From positions 1 to 55,982 of the forward strand of contig CAIOHR010000406.1 in assembly GCA_903858115.1 (NCBI GenBank): 55,982 nt of DNA, given 5' to 3'. This DNA is from an uncultured Pirellula sp. Its GTDB lineage: Bacteria; Planctomycetota; Planctomycetia; Pirellulales; Pirellulaceae. The notes under the pieces are model-generated. The model ran no database searches. It saw nothing but the letters and a program-made list of their open reading frames with translations, and had not been told where the DNA came from. The translations under genes and the position numbers were made by a program. Positions 44,759 to 54,330 of the stretch are shown piece by piece. How positions within the stretch are numbered: position 1 is the stretch's first letter; the number at the start of each line of letters is the position of its first letter.

Positions 44759-46642
44759 TTAGCGAGCCGCGGTTTCGGCGGGTGGAATTTGAAGCCAGCT
44801 TTGCCAAGCTGCCTCCTGTTCGTCGCTCGGCTTCGCGATACGTTGCAGAATCCACGATTCCTTGGGTTGTTCGCCCATTTTGAGCTGCAACTTCAGAATC
44901 TTGCCACGCCGCGCGACGATGCATTCGAGGATCTCATTCGGACGATAAAGTCCCAGTCGCTCGTTCCAACTCTCCGCGGCAATGCGATACCCATCCAAAC
45001 TGATCAACTCATCCCCGGAATTGATCCCTGCATTCTCCGCAGGGCTCCCTTTGGTGACTTTGTCGATCATCGCTTTGCCCTGCTGAGCCGTGACATCCAT
45101 TCCGACATACGTACTACCAAACTTCTCCTTGTTCTCTGTCAGCTCTTTTTTGTCTGTCGCTTCTTTCGGCTCCTTGGGCTTCCACTCCAATCCATAGACT
45201 TTCAACACACTCGCAAAATCTAAATCTTTGGTTCCATCAATATGATCGTTGAACCATGCATCCAGTTTTTGTCCGGATACTTGATTGGCGATGCGCAAAA
45301 CGTCGGCAGACACATAACCTCCCACACGATGTTCCTTCCACAGTTGACGCATCACGTCATCCAAAGACTTTGCATTCTTGGTCGCAAGCCGAATCTCGGC
45401 ATCGAGCGTCATCGCGACGAGGCTACCTTTCGTGTAGTAGCTAACGCGACTGTTATTCGCATTCTCGTCAGGACGATAGAATTTGATCCAAGCATCGAAA
45501 CTGCTCTGCGACAATGGTTGTACCAATCGACCAGGAGCCGTTTGCACTCCAGCGATCCCTTTGCTGATTTGATCGAGATACTCCTTGGGCGAGCATAGAC
45601 CGCTTCGGGCGAGCAACAGATCGTCGTAGTAACTCGTAACACCTTCGGCGACCCAAAGTTCGTTGGTGTATTGCTCGTTCTCAAAATCGTAATTTGTCAA
45701 AGCCTTGGGACGCAGTCGACGCACGTTCCAGGTATGAAAGAACTCGTGCGAGACCAATGCCAGCCAATCGGTATACTTGGACTTTTGACGCATCGTCCAT
45801 CGGCTTGTCATCAAGACGGTGCTATTGTCGTGCTCCAGTCCGCCTCCCGATTCTGTTGCCAAGTTCAGGAACCAATACTCGGTATAGGGAACTTCACCCC
45901 AAAACTTTTGTTCGGTCTCCACGATGCGTTGTACGTCCTTGACTGCCGCTTTCGTGTTCCAGAGTCCGTCTGTTCCCACCGATGCCAAATAGTGCTTGGC
46001 TCCGCCACACTCGAAACTCTGAATGTCGATATTCCCAAGCACGATCGGGCTATCAACCAACTCATCAAAGTTCTTGGCAACTCTAACCCATGTGTCGTTC
46101 GATTGCTTCGCTAGGCTCGTAGCGACCTGCGGCCAATTCGGAGTGGCATCGAGTCGTACGATATGTTGCCTATCCAACGCATCAACACGTGTCAAATACG
46201 TTGCTGCTCCGGTCAAGAATGCGAAATCCCGCTCGACCCAATTCGTTCGAACTCCCATTTCTCGACAGTACAACGAATAGCGAACGACCACTTCGGAAAC
46301 GCCAGCGCATTCGACTCGCCATCGATTCTTGGTTCGCTTCTCCAATGGCAACGGTGCATTGGAAAGTCCATTCGAAGCGGTGATGGTCTCAATCTGACGA
46401 GCGTACTCACGGACCAAATAGCTGCCTGGAGTCCAAACGGGCATCATCAACTCAATCGTCGACTTGCCGTCGGTGGGGACTGTAAGTTCAATATCAACTC
46501 GATGCGACTCGGATTGCCGAAACGAGAGGCGATATTGAATCGGTAATGGACTCTGAATCGTCTCAGCAAGGGTTGGTGACGGACTCATGAATGCAGTGGC
46601 TGCGATAGAGGCGAGTGTTACAAAAATGTAGCGGAGAATCAT
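44759..46642 (-). CDS. Exported M61 family aminopeptidase with PDZ domain
   Basis: A 627-residue exported metallopeptidase of the glycyl-aminopeptidase family. The signal peptide ends near TLAE (about 27). An N-terminal beta domain (about 30-210) has PVWTPGSYLVREYAR, a family hallmark. The catalytic domain holds HEFFH (about 298-302) with the downstream glutamate in LWVAEGVTSYYDD. A PDZ domain at about 520-590 (TKGSPAENAGINSGDELISLDG) follows. It cleaves N-terminal residues, with preference for Gly/Ala in known members, in the periplasm. ATG 46642. It lies 48 bp after the amidohydrolase gene on the same strand. Confidence 0.93.
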   Translation of the reverse strand: MILRYIFVTLASIAATAFMSPSPTLAETIQSPLPIQYRLSFRQSESHRVDIELTVPTDGKSTIELMMPVWTPGSYLVREYARQIETITASNGLSNAPLPLEKRTKNRWRVECAGVSEVVVRYSLYCREMGVRTNWVERDFAFLTGAATYLTRVDALDRQHIVRLDATPNWPQVATSLAKQSNDTWVRVAKNFDELVDSPIVLGNIDIQSFECGGAKHYLASVGTDGLWNTKAAVKDVQRIVETEQKFWGEVPYTEYWFLNLATESGGGLEHDNSTVLMTSRWTMRQKSKYTDWLALVSHEFFHTWNVRRLRPKALTNYDFENEQYTNELWVAEGVTSYYDDLLLARSGLCSPKEYLDQISKGIAGVQTAPGRLVQPLSQSSFDAWIKFYRPDENANNSRVSYYTKGSLVAMTLDAEIRLATKNAKSLDDVMRQLWKEHRVGGYVSADVLRIANQVSGQKLDAWFNDHIDGTKDLDFASVLKVYGLEWKPKEPKEATDKKELTENKEKFGSTYVGMDVTAQQGKAMIDKVTKGSPAENAGINSGDELISLDGYRIAAESWNERLGLYRPNEILECIVARRGKILKLQLKMGEQPKESWILQRIAKPSDEQEAAWQSWLQIPPAETAAR

Positions 46643-46690
46643 GGTGATAATCGTAAAAGACCGGAATGGACCGATAGAGGATGCGGGCCA

Positions 46691-48019
46691 TTATAGTCCG
46701 CTTTCCGCGTTTCGCATTCCACGGATTCGGCCCTGAAGGTGTCTTTCTAAAGGAACTGCTGTCGTATCCCGTCTCACCAGACGATTTAGCGCTTGATCTA
46801 CGTTCAAAACAGCCAGCCCATCCAACCCAATCGCTGTACAAAGCGACCGTTTCCCGACTTCTAAAGTCCCCAGATCGGATAGCCCCAGCAATTCGGCAGG
46901 CGAGCGAGTGACCATTGCAATCACCTGTTCAGGATCGATCGCATGCGAATTGGCAACCGTTTGAACTTCGGCCCACAGGTTCAAATCGGGATTCGAAGCT
47001 CGTGAATCTGTCCCCAACAAATGGGTCACACCCATAGCAAGTCGATCCGCCAATGGATAGGATTTGTGTGCATGGAAATGTTCAAAGGTTCTCGCACAAT
47101 GTACGATCGCTGCCGTCTTGCGATGTGTTGCGAGCAGTGCAAGATCGCCGTCTGTTAAATAGTTGCCATGCGCAACAATCGCGACAGGAGCATCCACGAT
47201 AGCTTGCACGTACTCGTGAAGCGTTCCAATGTTTTCGAGGTAGTGCTGGTCGCGAAAGCTTTTCAAAGTCTCAAGCATCGGACCACTACGATCCGACAAC
47301 CAAGCGATCTCGTCACGTGACTCGCCCAAATGCATAGATGCGATTCCATCGACTTCCTTTAACCACTGAACGGTCTCGCGAACCAATCGGAGCGAGGCTG
47401 TATACGGTGCATGAGGGGATATCGCTTGGCGCCCCGTACTCCATTTTCTGTCGACAGTTGAACGATTCACTTCGCGGCAATGCGACTGGGTGGCATCGCG
47501 TCTATCCATCCGTATGTCGAGTACTTCCGGGCAAGCTTGAACCATGAAGGGAACATTCCCAGTCAACGCCTTTGCTACATCGGATGGTAAACTACAATCG
47601 TCGATCGCTTCCTGAACCCAATTGACCGACCATGGCGCTGTGATCGTATCGACCAGATAGCGAACTCCCGAATCATACGATTCATGAACACCACATTGAA
47701 TCGCTCGCTTGCGGCTAGTCAGTGGATCGTCGGTGGATGAACGCCGATAAGAAACGACATCACCAATCCACTTCGTAAACGAGCCATCCGCGACCAAAGG
47801 AACACTTAAGTCACTGAATTCCAGATGGGAGTGCGTGTTGATAAGCCCAGGCAGGATAGCAATATTTGGAAGCTCGATATGGCAATCGATCTCCAACGAA
47901 GAAGGCATGGATGGTCCGATGAATTCGATTCTGCCTGCTGATGCCACCAGCCAATGATCACGAAGCGGTTCCGAGACCATGGTGATCAACCAAGTCGGCT
48001 TGATGGCAATTCGATTCAT
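46691..48019 (-). CDS. Metal-dependent amidohydrolase (deaminase-like)
   Basis: A 442-residue cytoplasmic hydrolase of the amidohydrolase superfamily, ATZ/TRZ-like branch. Metal ligands are recognisable: HSHLEF (about 62-67), MHLGES, AHGNYL and the aspartate in LGTDSRASNPDLNLW. AISPHAPYT is also conserved. The C-terminal beta domain carries VGKRSLCTAIGLDGL. Likely reactions are deamination of a purine-like substrate, such as S-adenosylhomocysteine, methylthioadenosine or aminofutalosine (Planctomycetes often use the futalosine menaquinone route). The exact substrate is not determined. ATG 48019. The upstream gap holds a long inverted repeat. Confidence 0.88.
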   Translation of the reverse strand: MNRIAIKPTWLITMVSEPLRDHWLVASAGRIEFIGPSMPSSLEIDCHIELPNIAILPGLINTHSHLEFSDLSVPLVADGSFTKWIGDVVSYRRSSTDDPLTSRKRAIQCGVHESYDSGVRYLVDTITAPWSVNWVQEAIDDCSLPSDVAKALTGNVPFMVQACPEVLDIRMDRRDATQSHCREVNRSTVDRKWSTGRQAISPHAPYTASLRLVRETVQWLKEVDGIASMHLGESRDEIAWLSDRSGPMLETLKSFRDQHYLENIGTLHEYVQAIVDAPVAIVAHGNYLTDGDLALLATHRKTAAIVHCARTFEHFHAHKSYPLADRLAMGVTHLLGTDSRASNPDLNLWAEVQTVANSHAIDPEQVIAMVTRSPAELLGLSDLGTLEVGKRSLCTAIGLDGLAVLNVDQALNRLVRRDTTAVPLERHLQGRIRGMRNAESGL

Positions 48020-48075
48020 ACAGAACTGGCTCGCGTAACTTTATGACACGGCAGACAGAAGTCAAAGAAGGCTCA

Positions 48076-48133
48076 GACCATTGTCCCGGCTGTTAACAAC
48101 TCCTTGCAGATACATCAGCTCGGGACAATGGTC
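48076..48133. terminator. Long perfect inverted repeat between mscL and amidohydrolase
   Basis: GACCATTGTCCCG (48076-48088) pairs perfectly with CGGGACAATGGTC (48121-48133); GCTG/CAGC just inside (48089-48092 and 48116-48119) extends the stem past a one-base bulge. The stem is strong, with about a 23-base loop. Reading the minus strand, a T-rich stretch follows, so termination of mscL is the simplest use. An operator for the amidohydrolase gene is the alternative. Confidence 0.6.
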
Positions 48134-48199
48134 CCACGCTATAGTCACAACGCAGGCCGGCCGAGCACAGTATCTACCTCCCCGGGGTTGATTCGTTCT

Positions 48200-48631
48200 C
48201 TACTCAGCACGACGTGGGGAAGACTTCGCTAGCGAATCTCGGATCTCGCGAAGCAATTGGATATCTTCTGGCGTTGGCGGTGGCGCTTCTGGCGCTTCTT
48301 CCTTTTTCTTTTGAAATGCGTTCATGGCCTTAATCATCATGAAAATCGCGAACGCGACGATGATAAAATCGATAACGGACTGTGCAAACGCACCCACTCC
48401 TAGAGATGCTGGCTTGATTCCTTGATCGATGGCTGCTTGAGGAAGCGGCGTCTCAATGACAAAATCCGCAACGCTTTTCCCTTGGAGGAAAAAGCCTGTT
48501 ATCGGCATGATGATCTTTTCAACTAGTGCAGTAACAATCTTTCCAAATGCCCCACCGATCACAACACCGACTGCCAAGTCGACGACGTTTCCTCGCATCG
48601 CGAAGGCTTTGAACTCCTGTAGCATCCCCAT
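48200..48631 (-). CDS. mscL: Large-conductance mechanosensitive channel MscL
   Basis: A 143-residue channel of normal length. The N-terminus reads MLQEFKAFAMRGNVVDLAVGVVIGGAFGKIV, including TM1 with its small-residue pore constriction. TM2 is FAQSVIDFIIVAFAIFMMIKAMN. A charged C-terminal helix ends the protein (PPPTPEDIQLLREIRDSLA, the typical MscL bundle). It opens under membrane tension to release solutes during osmotic downshock. ATG 48631 is chosen, with GAGGAG upstream; ATG 48625 two codons later is also possible. Confidence 0.96.
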   Translation of the reverse strand: MGMLQEFKAFAMRGNVVDLAVGVVIGGAFGKIVTALVEKIIMPITGFFLQGKSVADFVIETPLPQAAIDQGIKPASLGVGAFAQSVIDFIIVAFAIFMMIKAMNAFQKKKEEAPEAPPPTPEDIQLLREIRDSLAKSSPRRAE

Positions 48632-48830
48632 TCCCCTACTCCTCTGTAAATTCACTGATGAACCGACGATCGTTGACTTGAGCGACTCTGCACCTGCTTG
48701 AGCTTAGCACTCTCTGGAAGCCCCAGATTCTCCAAAATTCCGATGCGGAAGGAATACCACTTGCTACAAACGGTTGATTTTCTGTATCGAGTACGTCTTC
48801 GTAAAAAGCATTCCACGGTGAACCAGCCTT

Positions 48831-50714
48831 ATGCCCCCAGTCAAGATGAAGCTTGCTGTTATCTATCTGCTGGGAGTGATCCTGTCCTCATTCCCTGGGA
48901 GCGTCTTTTCGCAAACGCTACCCTCTAGTACTACGCAACTAGCAAGCCTTTACCAATCCGGAACTTCATCGTTCGCGGCTCAAGAATACTCGGCTTCCAG
49001 TCGAGACTTCAAAGCGGCAGCGGCTCTGTGTCCTAACTCGGAACTCGCCCTCCAGTGCGAGTACTTCGCCGCAATCGCGGATTGGAATCTTGCACCCAAC
49101 GCAGAACATGCAGCGGCCATCGAGAAATGGCTCGAACATGCTCAACGTTTCGAAGCCCAACTCGAATCCAAGGGGGCAAGAATCGCTTCGAAAGGCTGGA
49201 ACCAATGGATCGAAGCGGCCCACCTCATCCAAGCGAAGTGGGAGATTCAAACGAACAAGTTGGACGCTTCCCGCAAGCGATTAGAAAAGTTAGTGGGAAT
49301 CGCAGACACATCGAAGAACGAAAGCACACCCAATGGCAGTGAGTCCCTTCAAAAGCTAGCGTGGCCGCGAGATTATGCCTGCTCGGCGAACGCATGGATG
49401 GAACTCGGCTACCTAGCGCTGAAACTGCCTGGTCAGGAGAAATTGGCCCATAACTGTTTTGACAATGCGATCCAGCAGTGCCATGCATCCCATGAATCAC
49501 TATTGCAGAAAGCTCTATGGGGCAATGCACAAAGCTGCGTCCGGCTAGAAGAGTGGGAACAAGCTCTTAAGCATCTGACACAATTGCAATCCACCCCGCT
49601 CGATGATGAACTCCAGATCCAAGCAAAGTTACTCGAAAGCCGAATCAAATTGCGGCTCAAAATGGCTATCGATGTCGCTCGTGCTGTCGAGCCTCTCGTA
49701 GAACTCGCGATGACCGGCAATGTTGGTGCCCAAACTACTTACGATTTGGCGTTAGCGCTATTGGAGTTCGGACTCGCTGATAAATCGGACGAACTCTTTC
49801 TTAAACTTTCCAGCCGACCTGCTTCCACTCCATTCGTTTTGGAGGCTCGAATTCGAGTCGCTCGAAACGCGGCCTTGAAGTCCGATTGGAACCAAGTCAA
49901 GTCGCTTACGCAGGAGATGTTGCAATCGGACATGCAGAGTCCATGGACTCCGTTCGCGCAGTACTTTTATGGAAAAGCGTTGACGAAGACAGACGAAATG
50001 GAAAAGGGCTTGGGGCACCTTGATCTCGCTCTTCGCGCTCAGGATCTGACTGTTGACTTGGAGACATCCATTCGTCTCGATCTAGCCGAAGCCCTCTATC
50101 AATCCGAGAAATGGGAACAGGCAACCGCTCATTTGGCTTGGCTAGCAAAATCCGCATCGCAATCGAAGTCAAAACCGGATTGGTTGCCTCGTGTGCTCCT
50201 TCGGCAAGCCGAAATGCTAGCAAACAAAGATCTTTGGAAAGAGTCGGAGAATATCGTTTCGGTGATTCGTAACGATTTTCCCACATGGTCAGCCGCTCCC
50301 GAAGTCGATTACCTTCTAGCGCGTTGTCGAATTGCCCAAGCAGAATTCGATGCTTCGCGACAACTCCTCACCAGAGTTTTGGACTCAGCCAACTCTAATC
50401 CCGCGATTGCGGCTCGCGCCGGATGGATGATGGGTGAAACCTATATGATGCAAAGACGATACGGCGACGCCATAAACACATATCAACAAGTACTAGCAAT
50501 TCCAAATCAAAGCTATTGGCATGCTGCCTGCGCTATTCAGCTCGGGCTATGTGCCGAACTAAGCCAGGATACGTCCACCGCGACCGATTGGTATCAGAAG
50601 GTGACAAGCTCCTTTTCGGAGACACCCTTCGCAGCTACCGCTCAACAGCGACTGGTTCGCATTGCTAGCGAAACACAACAGAGCCAACGAATCGGTTCAG
50701 GGACGAAACGATGA
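48831..50714 (+). CDS. Exported TPR-repeat protein
   Basis: A 627-residue exported protein with a signal peptide ending near SVFSQ (about 27). The rest is helical tetratricopeptide-like repeats, for example GTSSFAAQEYSASSRDFKAA, KLPGQEKLAHNCFDNAI, LVLDSANSNPAIAARAGWMM and RYGDAINTYQQVLAI. No catalytic motif is visible. It resembles YbgF/CpoB-like or BamD-like scaffold proteins in being an exported TPR protein beside an ExbB/TolQ gene. The stop overlaps the ATG of the ExbB gene (ATGA), so they are translationally coupled. Confidence 0.88.
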   Translation: MPPVKMKLAVIYLLGVILSSFPGSVFSQTLPSSTTQLASLYQSGTSSFAAQEYSASSRDFKAAAALCPNSELALQCEYFAAIADWNLAPNAEHAAAIEKWLEHAQRFEAQLESKGARIASKGWNQWIEAAHLIQAKWEIQTNKLDASRKRLEKLVGIADTSKNESTPNGSESLQKLAWPRDYACSANAWMELGYLALKLPGQEKLAHNCFDNAIQQCHASHESLLQKALWGNAQSCVRLEEWEQALKHLTQLQSTPLDDELQIQAKLLESRIKLRLKMAIDVARAVEPLVELAMTGNVGAQTTYDLALALLEFGLADKSDELFLKLSSRPASTPFVLEARIRVARNAALKSDWNQVKSLTQEMLQSDMQSPWTPFAQYFYGKALTKTDEMEKGLGHLDLALRAQDLTVDLETSIRLDLAEALYQSEKWEQATAHLAWLAKSASQSKSKPDWLPRVLLRQAEMLANKDLWKESENIVSVIRNDFPTWSAAPEVDYLLARCRIAQAEFDASRQLLTRVLDSANSNPAIAARAGWMMGETYMMQRRYGDAINTYQQVLAIPNQSYWHAACAIQLGLCAELSQDTSTATDWYQKVTSSFSETPFAATAQQRLVRIASETQQSQRIGSGTKR

Positions 50715-51739
50715 GTTTCAATACATTGAATTGGCAAATCGATTTGCGCCGCAGTGCGATCTGCGTGGGCTCATTGTTGCTTGCGATCCTTTCGATAGTC
50801 GCTTCTTCCGCTGGATCGCTTGCTCAGCAACCCGGTTTGTCTGGGCAAACAAATTCACCCAATGGTCTGATGCAACCCCAGGGGGGGTCTGGTTTCGCTC
50901 CTCCTTACAGCTCCCAGATTCGGCAATCCTACAATGGATCCGCTCCCGCAGGGAATTATCCAAACGCCCCCGATGCTAAGCTTGCGGCATTGAACACAAC
51001 GGGCGCAAGTCAAGCTTCATCGTCTACTTCGAATACCGAAGCCAATACCGATGGCAAGATTGCCAATACCAGCCTGCTCAAGATGTTCTACGATGGTGGG
51101 CCGATGATGTATCCCATCGCACTCTGTTCCTTTGTGCTGATGGTGTTCTCCTTTGAGCGGTTCATTCATCTACGTACAGGTCGAGTCATTCCACGCCCTT
51201 TCGTGAAAAGGCTGATTGAACAGTTGCAACAGCAACAGATCGATCGCGAGGAAGGACTAGAGCTTTGCGAACGCAATCCGAGTCCTATCGCCTCGATACT
51301 TGCCGCCGCAGTAAAGCGTTACGGTCGACCTGCCGTCGAGATTGAGCAAGCAGTCCTCGATGCTGGTGAACGCGAGTCCAACAATCTACGACGCCACATG
51401 CGTCTTCTCAATGCGATCAGCAACGTATCACCACTTTTGGGTTTGCTCGGAACGGTTCTCGGCATGATCCAAGCCTTCAATGATATCGCAGGCGCACAAG
51501 CCATGGGCCGGCCTGAAATGCTTGCAGGTGGCATCGGTCAAGCTCTCTTGACAACAGCTGCAGGTTTGTTGGTCGCGATTCCGGCCTATCTGATGTACAT
51601 GTATTTCCTCGGGCATACCGATCGATTGATAATGGAAATGGATCGGCATGCACAACGCCTTGTGGATGCGATTAGCGCTGAAGGACTCCAAGAGAACGAT
51701 ACCGGCCGTGTTCGCGCTAGAACTCGTAAAGCCGCTTAA
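50711..51739 (+). CDS. exbB: ExbB/TolQ/MotA-family proton channel
   Basis: A 342-residue inner-membrane proton channel. It has an N-terminal signal-like segment and a Ser/Asn/Gly-rich linker of about 85 residues, then three membrane helices. The ExbB core starts near residue 120 (KMFYDGGPMMYPIALCSFVLMVFSFERF). The conserved TM2-TM3 part reads NAISNVSPLLGLLGTVLGMIQAF, ending with GGIGQALLTTAAGLLVAIPAY. The extended exported N-terminus is seen in planctomycete ExbB relatives. With ExbD it uses the proton gradient to drive a periplasmic or outer-membrane partner. It overlaps the TPR gene by 4 bp. Confidence 0.93.
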   Translation: MSFNTLNWQIDLRRSAICVGSLLLAILSIVASSAGSLAQQPGLSGQTNSPNGLMQPQGGSGFAPPYSSQIRQSYNGSAPAGNYPNAPDAKLAALNTTGASQASSSTSNTEANTDGKIANTSLLKMFYDGGPMMYPIALCSFVLMVFSFERFIHLRTGRVIPRPFVKRLIEQLQQQQIDREEGLELCERNPSPIASILAAAVKRYGRPAVEIEQAVLDAGERESNNLRRHMRLLNAISNVSPLLGLLGTVLGMIQAFNDIAGAQAMGRPEMLAGGIGQALLTTAAGLLVAIPAYLMYMYFLGHTDRLIMEMDRHAQRLVDAISAEGLQENDTGRVRARTRKAA

Positions 51740-51752
51740 GGGGAGGTTGGTT

Positions 51753-52184
51753 ATGCCGCTGAAAACGCACCAAGAAGAGCTACCATCTATCAACTTAACG
51801 AGCATGATTGATGTGTTGTTCTTGCTCATTATCTTCTTCATGGTGGGAACCCGCTTTTCTGAGAACGATACGAGCATTGAAATCAATCTCCCCAAGGTTT
51901 CAAACGGCGGCGCGATGATGCCGGCACCGAATGGAAAGGTGGTTGCCCTCAAAGCGGATGGGACTGTCCTGTTGGATGGCAAGATTGTTTCAATAGCACA
52001 ACTAGAACAATTGCTATCTCAAGCGACTCGGAACTATCCAGATCTCAAAATTGAATTCGCAGGCGACGGCACTTGTACCTATCAATCCATCAATAGCGTG
52101 CTTGCCGCAATCCAACGATCCGGCGGAACCAATCTTCATTTGCTTACTGCAAATTACCAGATGCCAAACTCGACGAGGAGATAA
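51753..52184 (+). CDS. exbD: ExbD/TolR-family stator protein
   Basis: A 143-residue protein with one membrane helix (MIDVLFLLIIFFMVGTRF). The conserved proton-carrying aspartate is in NLTSMIDVLFLLIIFF (residue 20). The periplasmic domain (about 45-143) has VVALKADGTVLLDGKIVS and LKIEFAGDGTCTYQSINSVL, typical of ExbD. GGGGAGG precedes ATG 51753 by six bases. It lies 13 bp after the ExbB gene. Confidence 0.94.
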   Translation: MPLKTHQEELPSINLTSMIDVLFLLIIFFMVGTRFSENDTSIEINLPKVSNGGAMMPAPNGKVVALKADGTVLLDGKIVSIAQLEQLLSQATRNYPDLKIEFAGDGTCTYQSINSVLAAIQRSGGTNLHLLTANYQMPNSTRR

Positions 52185-52192
52185 CCAACGTT

Positions 52193-54088
52193 ATGCTCTT
52201 TGCTGCCATTGGAGATGTTTCAGGTGGTCGATGGTGGGCAATCGTCTTAGGCGCACTTTTCGCGCTCGTAGCTATCACATTATTAGTGGCGTCATGGACT
52301 CGATGGGGACAAACTAAATCCCTCACCAAGTGTATTGCGCTCGCATTCTTGGCACACGTTTGGTTACTCATGTATGCCTACGGCACTCGAATCATCACCC
52401 CAGGCTCAGGAGGTGGTTATCAAGGTGGTCCAAAGACCGACCACTCCATGATCGTCAGCATGCAAGGCATGCCCAGCGAAGCCGAGGATCCTGCCACGCA
52501 ACAGGAAGAGTTGAAGGAGACGAGTGAATCGAACGGTGAGGAAACGGCAGAAGCCACAACATCGAAACCATGGGAAAAACCCCTTCCGATGAGCCAAACG
52601 GCGGAGCCAACCCTGGCGGAACTACCCTCGCCAACTTCTCCAGCAAATCCAATTGCCCTAACGAATCCTGATGCAGTTTCGTTGGAATCAGTCGCCGACG
52701 TTCAACCTGACGAATCCGCACTGACCCAGTTTTTAGCCTCTTCTGCAAGCCCACGTATAGAATCGAACACGCGTGAAGTACCGCCACTAACGCCGCTTGG
52801 GCTCCCGACGAATTCACCGCTTGCGCAAAGCCCTGCACCGGCAATGTCACCCGCTACGACTCCACCTGCTTCCGTTCCGTCATCCTACCAGAATCGATTT
52901 GCACCCAATCGGATGGATATTGTTCGCGCAGGTGGCGGGGACGAGAACACCGAGGCGGCCGTTCAATTGGCTCTCGAATGGCTAGCAAAATCGCAATCGC
53001 CGGACGGTGGGTGGTACGCATCGGAGCATGGAGCGGGCAAAGCCACAATGATCCAGCGCCCTGGCCCCGATGGAGAGTACCGCCAAAACACTGGAGTTCG
53101 GGCCAATACGGCCATGACCGGGATGGCAATCTTGGCCTTCTTCGGTGCCGGGTACCACCATTTGGATGGCCGATATGCTAGCACAGTCCGGAACGGTCTG
53201 AATTACCTTAGACGACAACAACTCCCTTCTGGCGACTTGTCCGGCCGCGATCAAACTGGGCGAGAGGATGCGGTGCGATTCGCGCGCATGTATAGCCACG
53301 GAATGGCTTCGTTAGCGGTCTCCGAAGCGTATGCTATCACTCACGATCGTGATTTGCTTGCTACCGTGCAGTGGGCTTGTACCTACTCCAAAGCGGCGAT
53401 GAACCCTCGTTCTGGCGGTTGGCGATACGAATATCCAACCGACGATCCTGGCGACACGAGTCAATTCGGATGGCAGTCGATGCTTTTGCAAAGCGCTTCC
53501 AATGCAAAAGCAATCAGTATGCCTTCCTCAGATCGCGGACTGATGTTGCGGTTTCTTGACTCCGTTGCAACTGGCCGAGAAGGGGGGCTGGCAACGTATC
53601 GCCCTCGCATGGGAAACTACCAAGCAGCCGAACAAGCCACCCACTCGATGACTGCCGAAGCAATGGCCTCGCGTTTGCTTCTCGGGTTCCCTGTTCGAAC
53701 GCAGGCGGCAGCGGAATCACAACGCATGTTGCTAAGTCAATTGCCCGGCCAAGGACAAGATAATTTCTACTATTGGTACTATGCCACTTTGGCGTTGTAT
53801 CAATTGCGTGAAGTAAACAGCGGAGCTGGAGGCTCAACCGAATCCGACTTCGCATGGCGGCAGTGGAACGACGCACTCAAGAAACAATTATGTTCGACCC
53901 AAGTTACATCTGGCCCGGACAAGGGCTCGTGGAACCCAACCTGTGTATGGGGGCAATACGGTGGGCGCGTATACACCACTGCTCTCGGTTGCATGAGCAT
54001 GGAAGTCTACTACCGATACCTGCCGCTGATCAAGCCACAGGCTTACTTGTCAGGCGTCGGCATCGGTGCGAACGGAACCGGACGTTAA
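52193..54088 (+). CDS. Membrane-anchored proline-rich protein with terpenoid-cyclase-like fold
   Basis: A 631-residue protein in the ExbB/ExbD operon. N-terminal membrane segments (about 12-36 and 45-65; AIVLGALFALVAITLLVAS, IALAFLAHVWLLMYAYG) precede a Pro/Ser/Thr/Glu-rich linker (about 95-235). Residues about 245-610 are alpha-toroid repeats like squalene cyclases and prenyltransferases (ALEWLAKSQSPDGGWYASE, AMTGMAILAFFGAGYHH, GLNYLRRQQLPSGDL). The squalene-cyclase DxDD catalytic motif is not seen, so it is probably a binding domain. The N-terminal layout resembles TonB (anchor plus proline-rich linker) with the C-terminal domain replaced. It starts 8 bp after exbD. Confidence 0.82.
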   Translation: MLFAAIGDVSGGRWWAIVLGALFALVAITLLVASWTRWGQTKSLTKCIALAFLAHVWLLMYAYGTRIITPGSGGGYQGGPKTDHSMIVSMQGMPSEAEDPATQQEELKETSESNGEETAEATTSKPWEKPLPMSQTAEPTLAELPSPTSPANPIALTNPDAVSLESVADVQPDESALTQFLASSASPRIESNTREVPPLTPLGLPTNSPLAQSPAPAMSPATTPPASVPSSYQNRFAPNRMDIVRAGGGDENTEAAVQLALEWLAKSQSPDGGWYASEHGAGKATMIQRPGPDGEYRQNTGVRANTAMTGMAILAFFGAGYHHLDGRYASTVRNGLNYLRRQQLPSGDLSGRDQTGREDAVRFARMYSHGMASLAVSEAYAITHDRDLLATVQWACTYSKAAMNPRSGGWRYEYPTDDPGDTSQFGWQSMLLQSASNAKAISMPSSDRGLMLRFLDSVATGREGGLATYRPRMGNYQAAEQATHSMTAEAMASRLLLGFPVRTQAAAESQRMLLSQLPGQGQDNFYYWYYATLALYQLREVNSGAGGSTESDFAWRQWNDALKKQLCSTQVTSGPDKGSWNPTCVWGQYGGRVYTTALGCMSMEVYYRYLPLIKPQAYLSGVGIGANGTGR

Positions 54089-54114
54089 CTTCGGATCAGA
54101 CGGTGATGTTTCCC

Positions 54115-54330
54115 CTAACTCACTTCTTCAACTTCTAGTTGATTGGTTATGCCGTCTATACCATCGATTCCGCGAAGCGATTCTTGAATCATTTGCTTCT
54201 GATAAAACGAGTCAACTTTTCCCCGCAAGATGATTCGACCAGCGACACTCTCGAGATACACTCGTCGACGTGCATGAGGATTGTTTTGAATGGCACGGTC
54301 GATGCGGTGCAATAGCGGACTCGAAGTCAT
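54115..54330 (-). CDS. Single BON-domain protein
   Basis: A 71-residue protein that is almost entirely one BON domain (LLHRIDRAIQNNPHAR, VYLESVAGRIILRGKVDS, LRGIDGIDGITNQLEV). BON domains in periplasmic proteins such as OsmY are thought to bind phospholipids; here no signal peptide is visible, so it may be cytoplasmic or membrane-associated. It is convergent with the cyclase-like gene. The start ATG 54330 is clear. Confidence 0.85.
   Translation of the reverse strand: MTSSPLLHRIDRAIQNNPHARRRVYLESVAGRIILRGKVDSFYQKQMIQESLRGIDGIDGITNQLEVEEVS

Noticed and set aside
44471..45223. 250-codon plus-strand frame
   Set aside because: Most of it lies opposite the M61 peptidase gene, whose family motifs prove the minus strand is coding.
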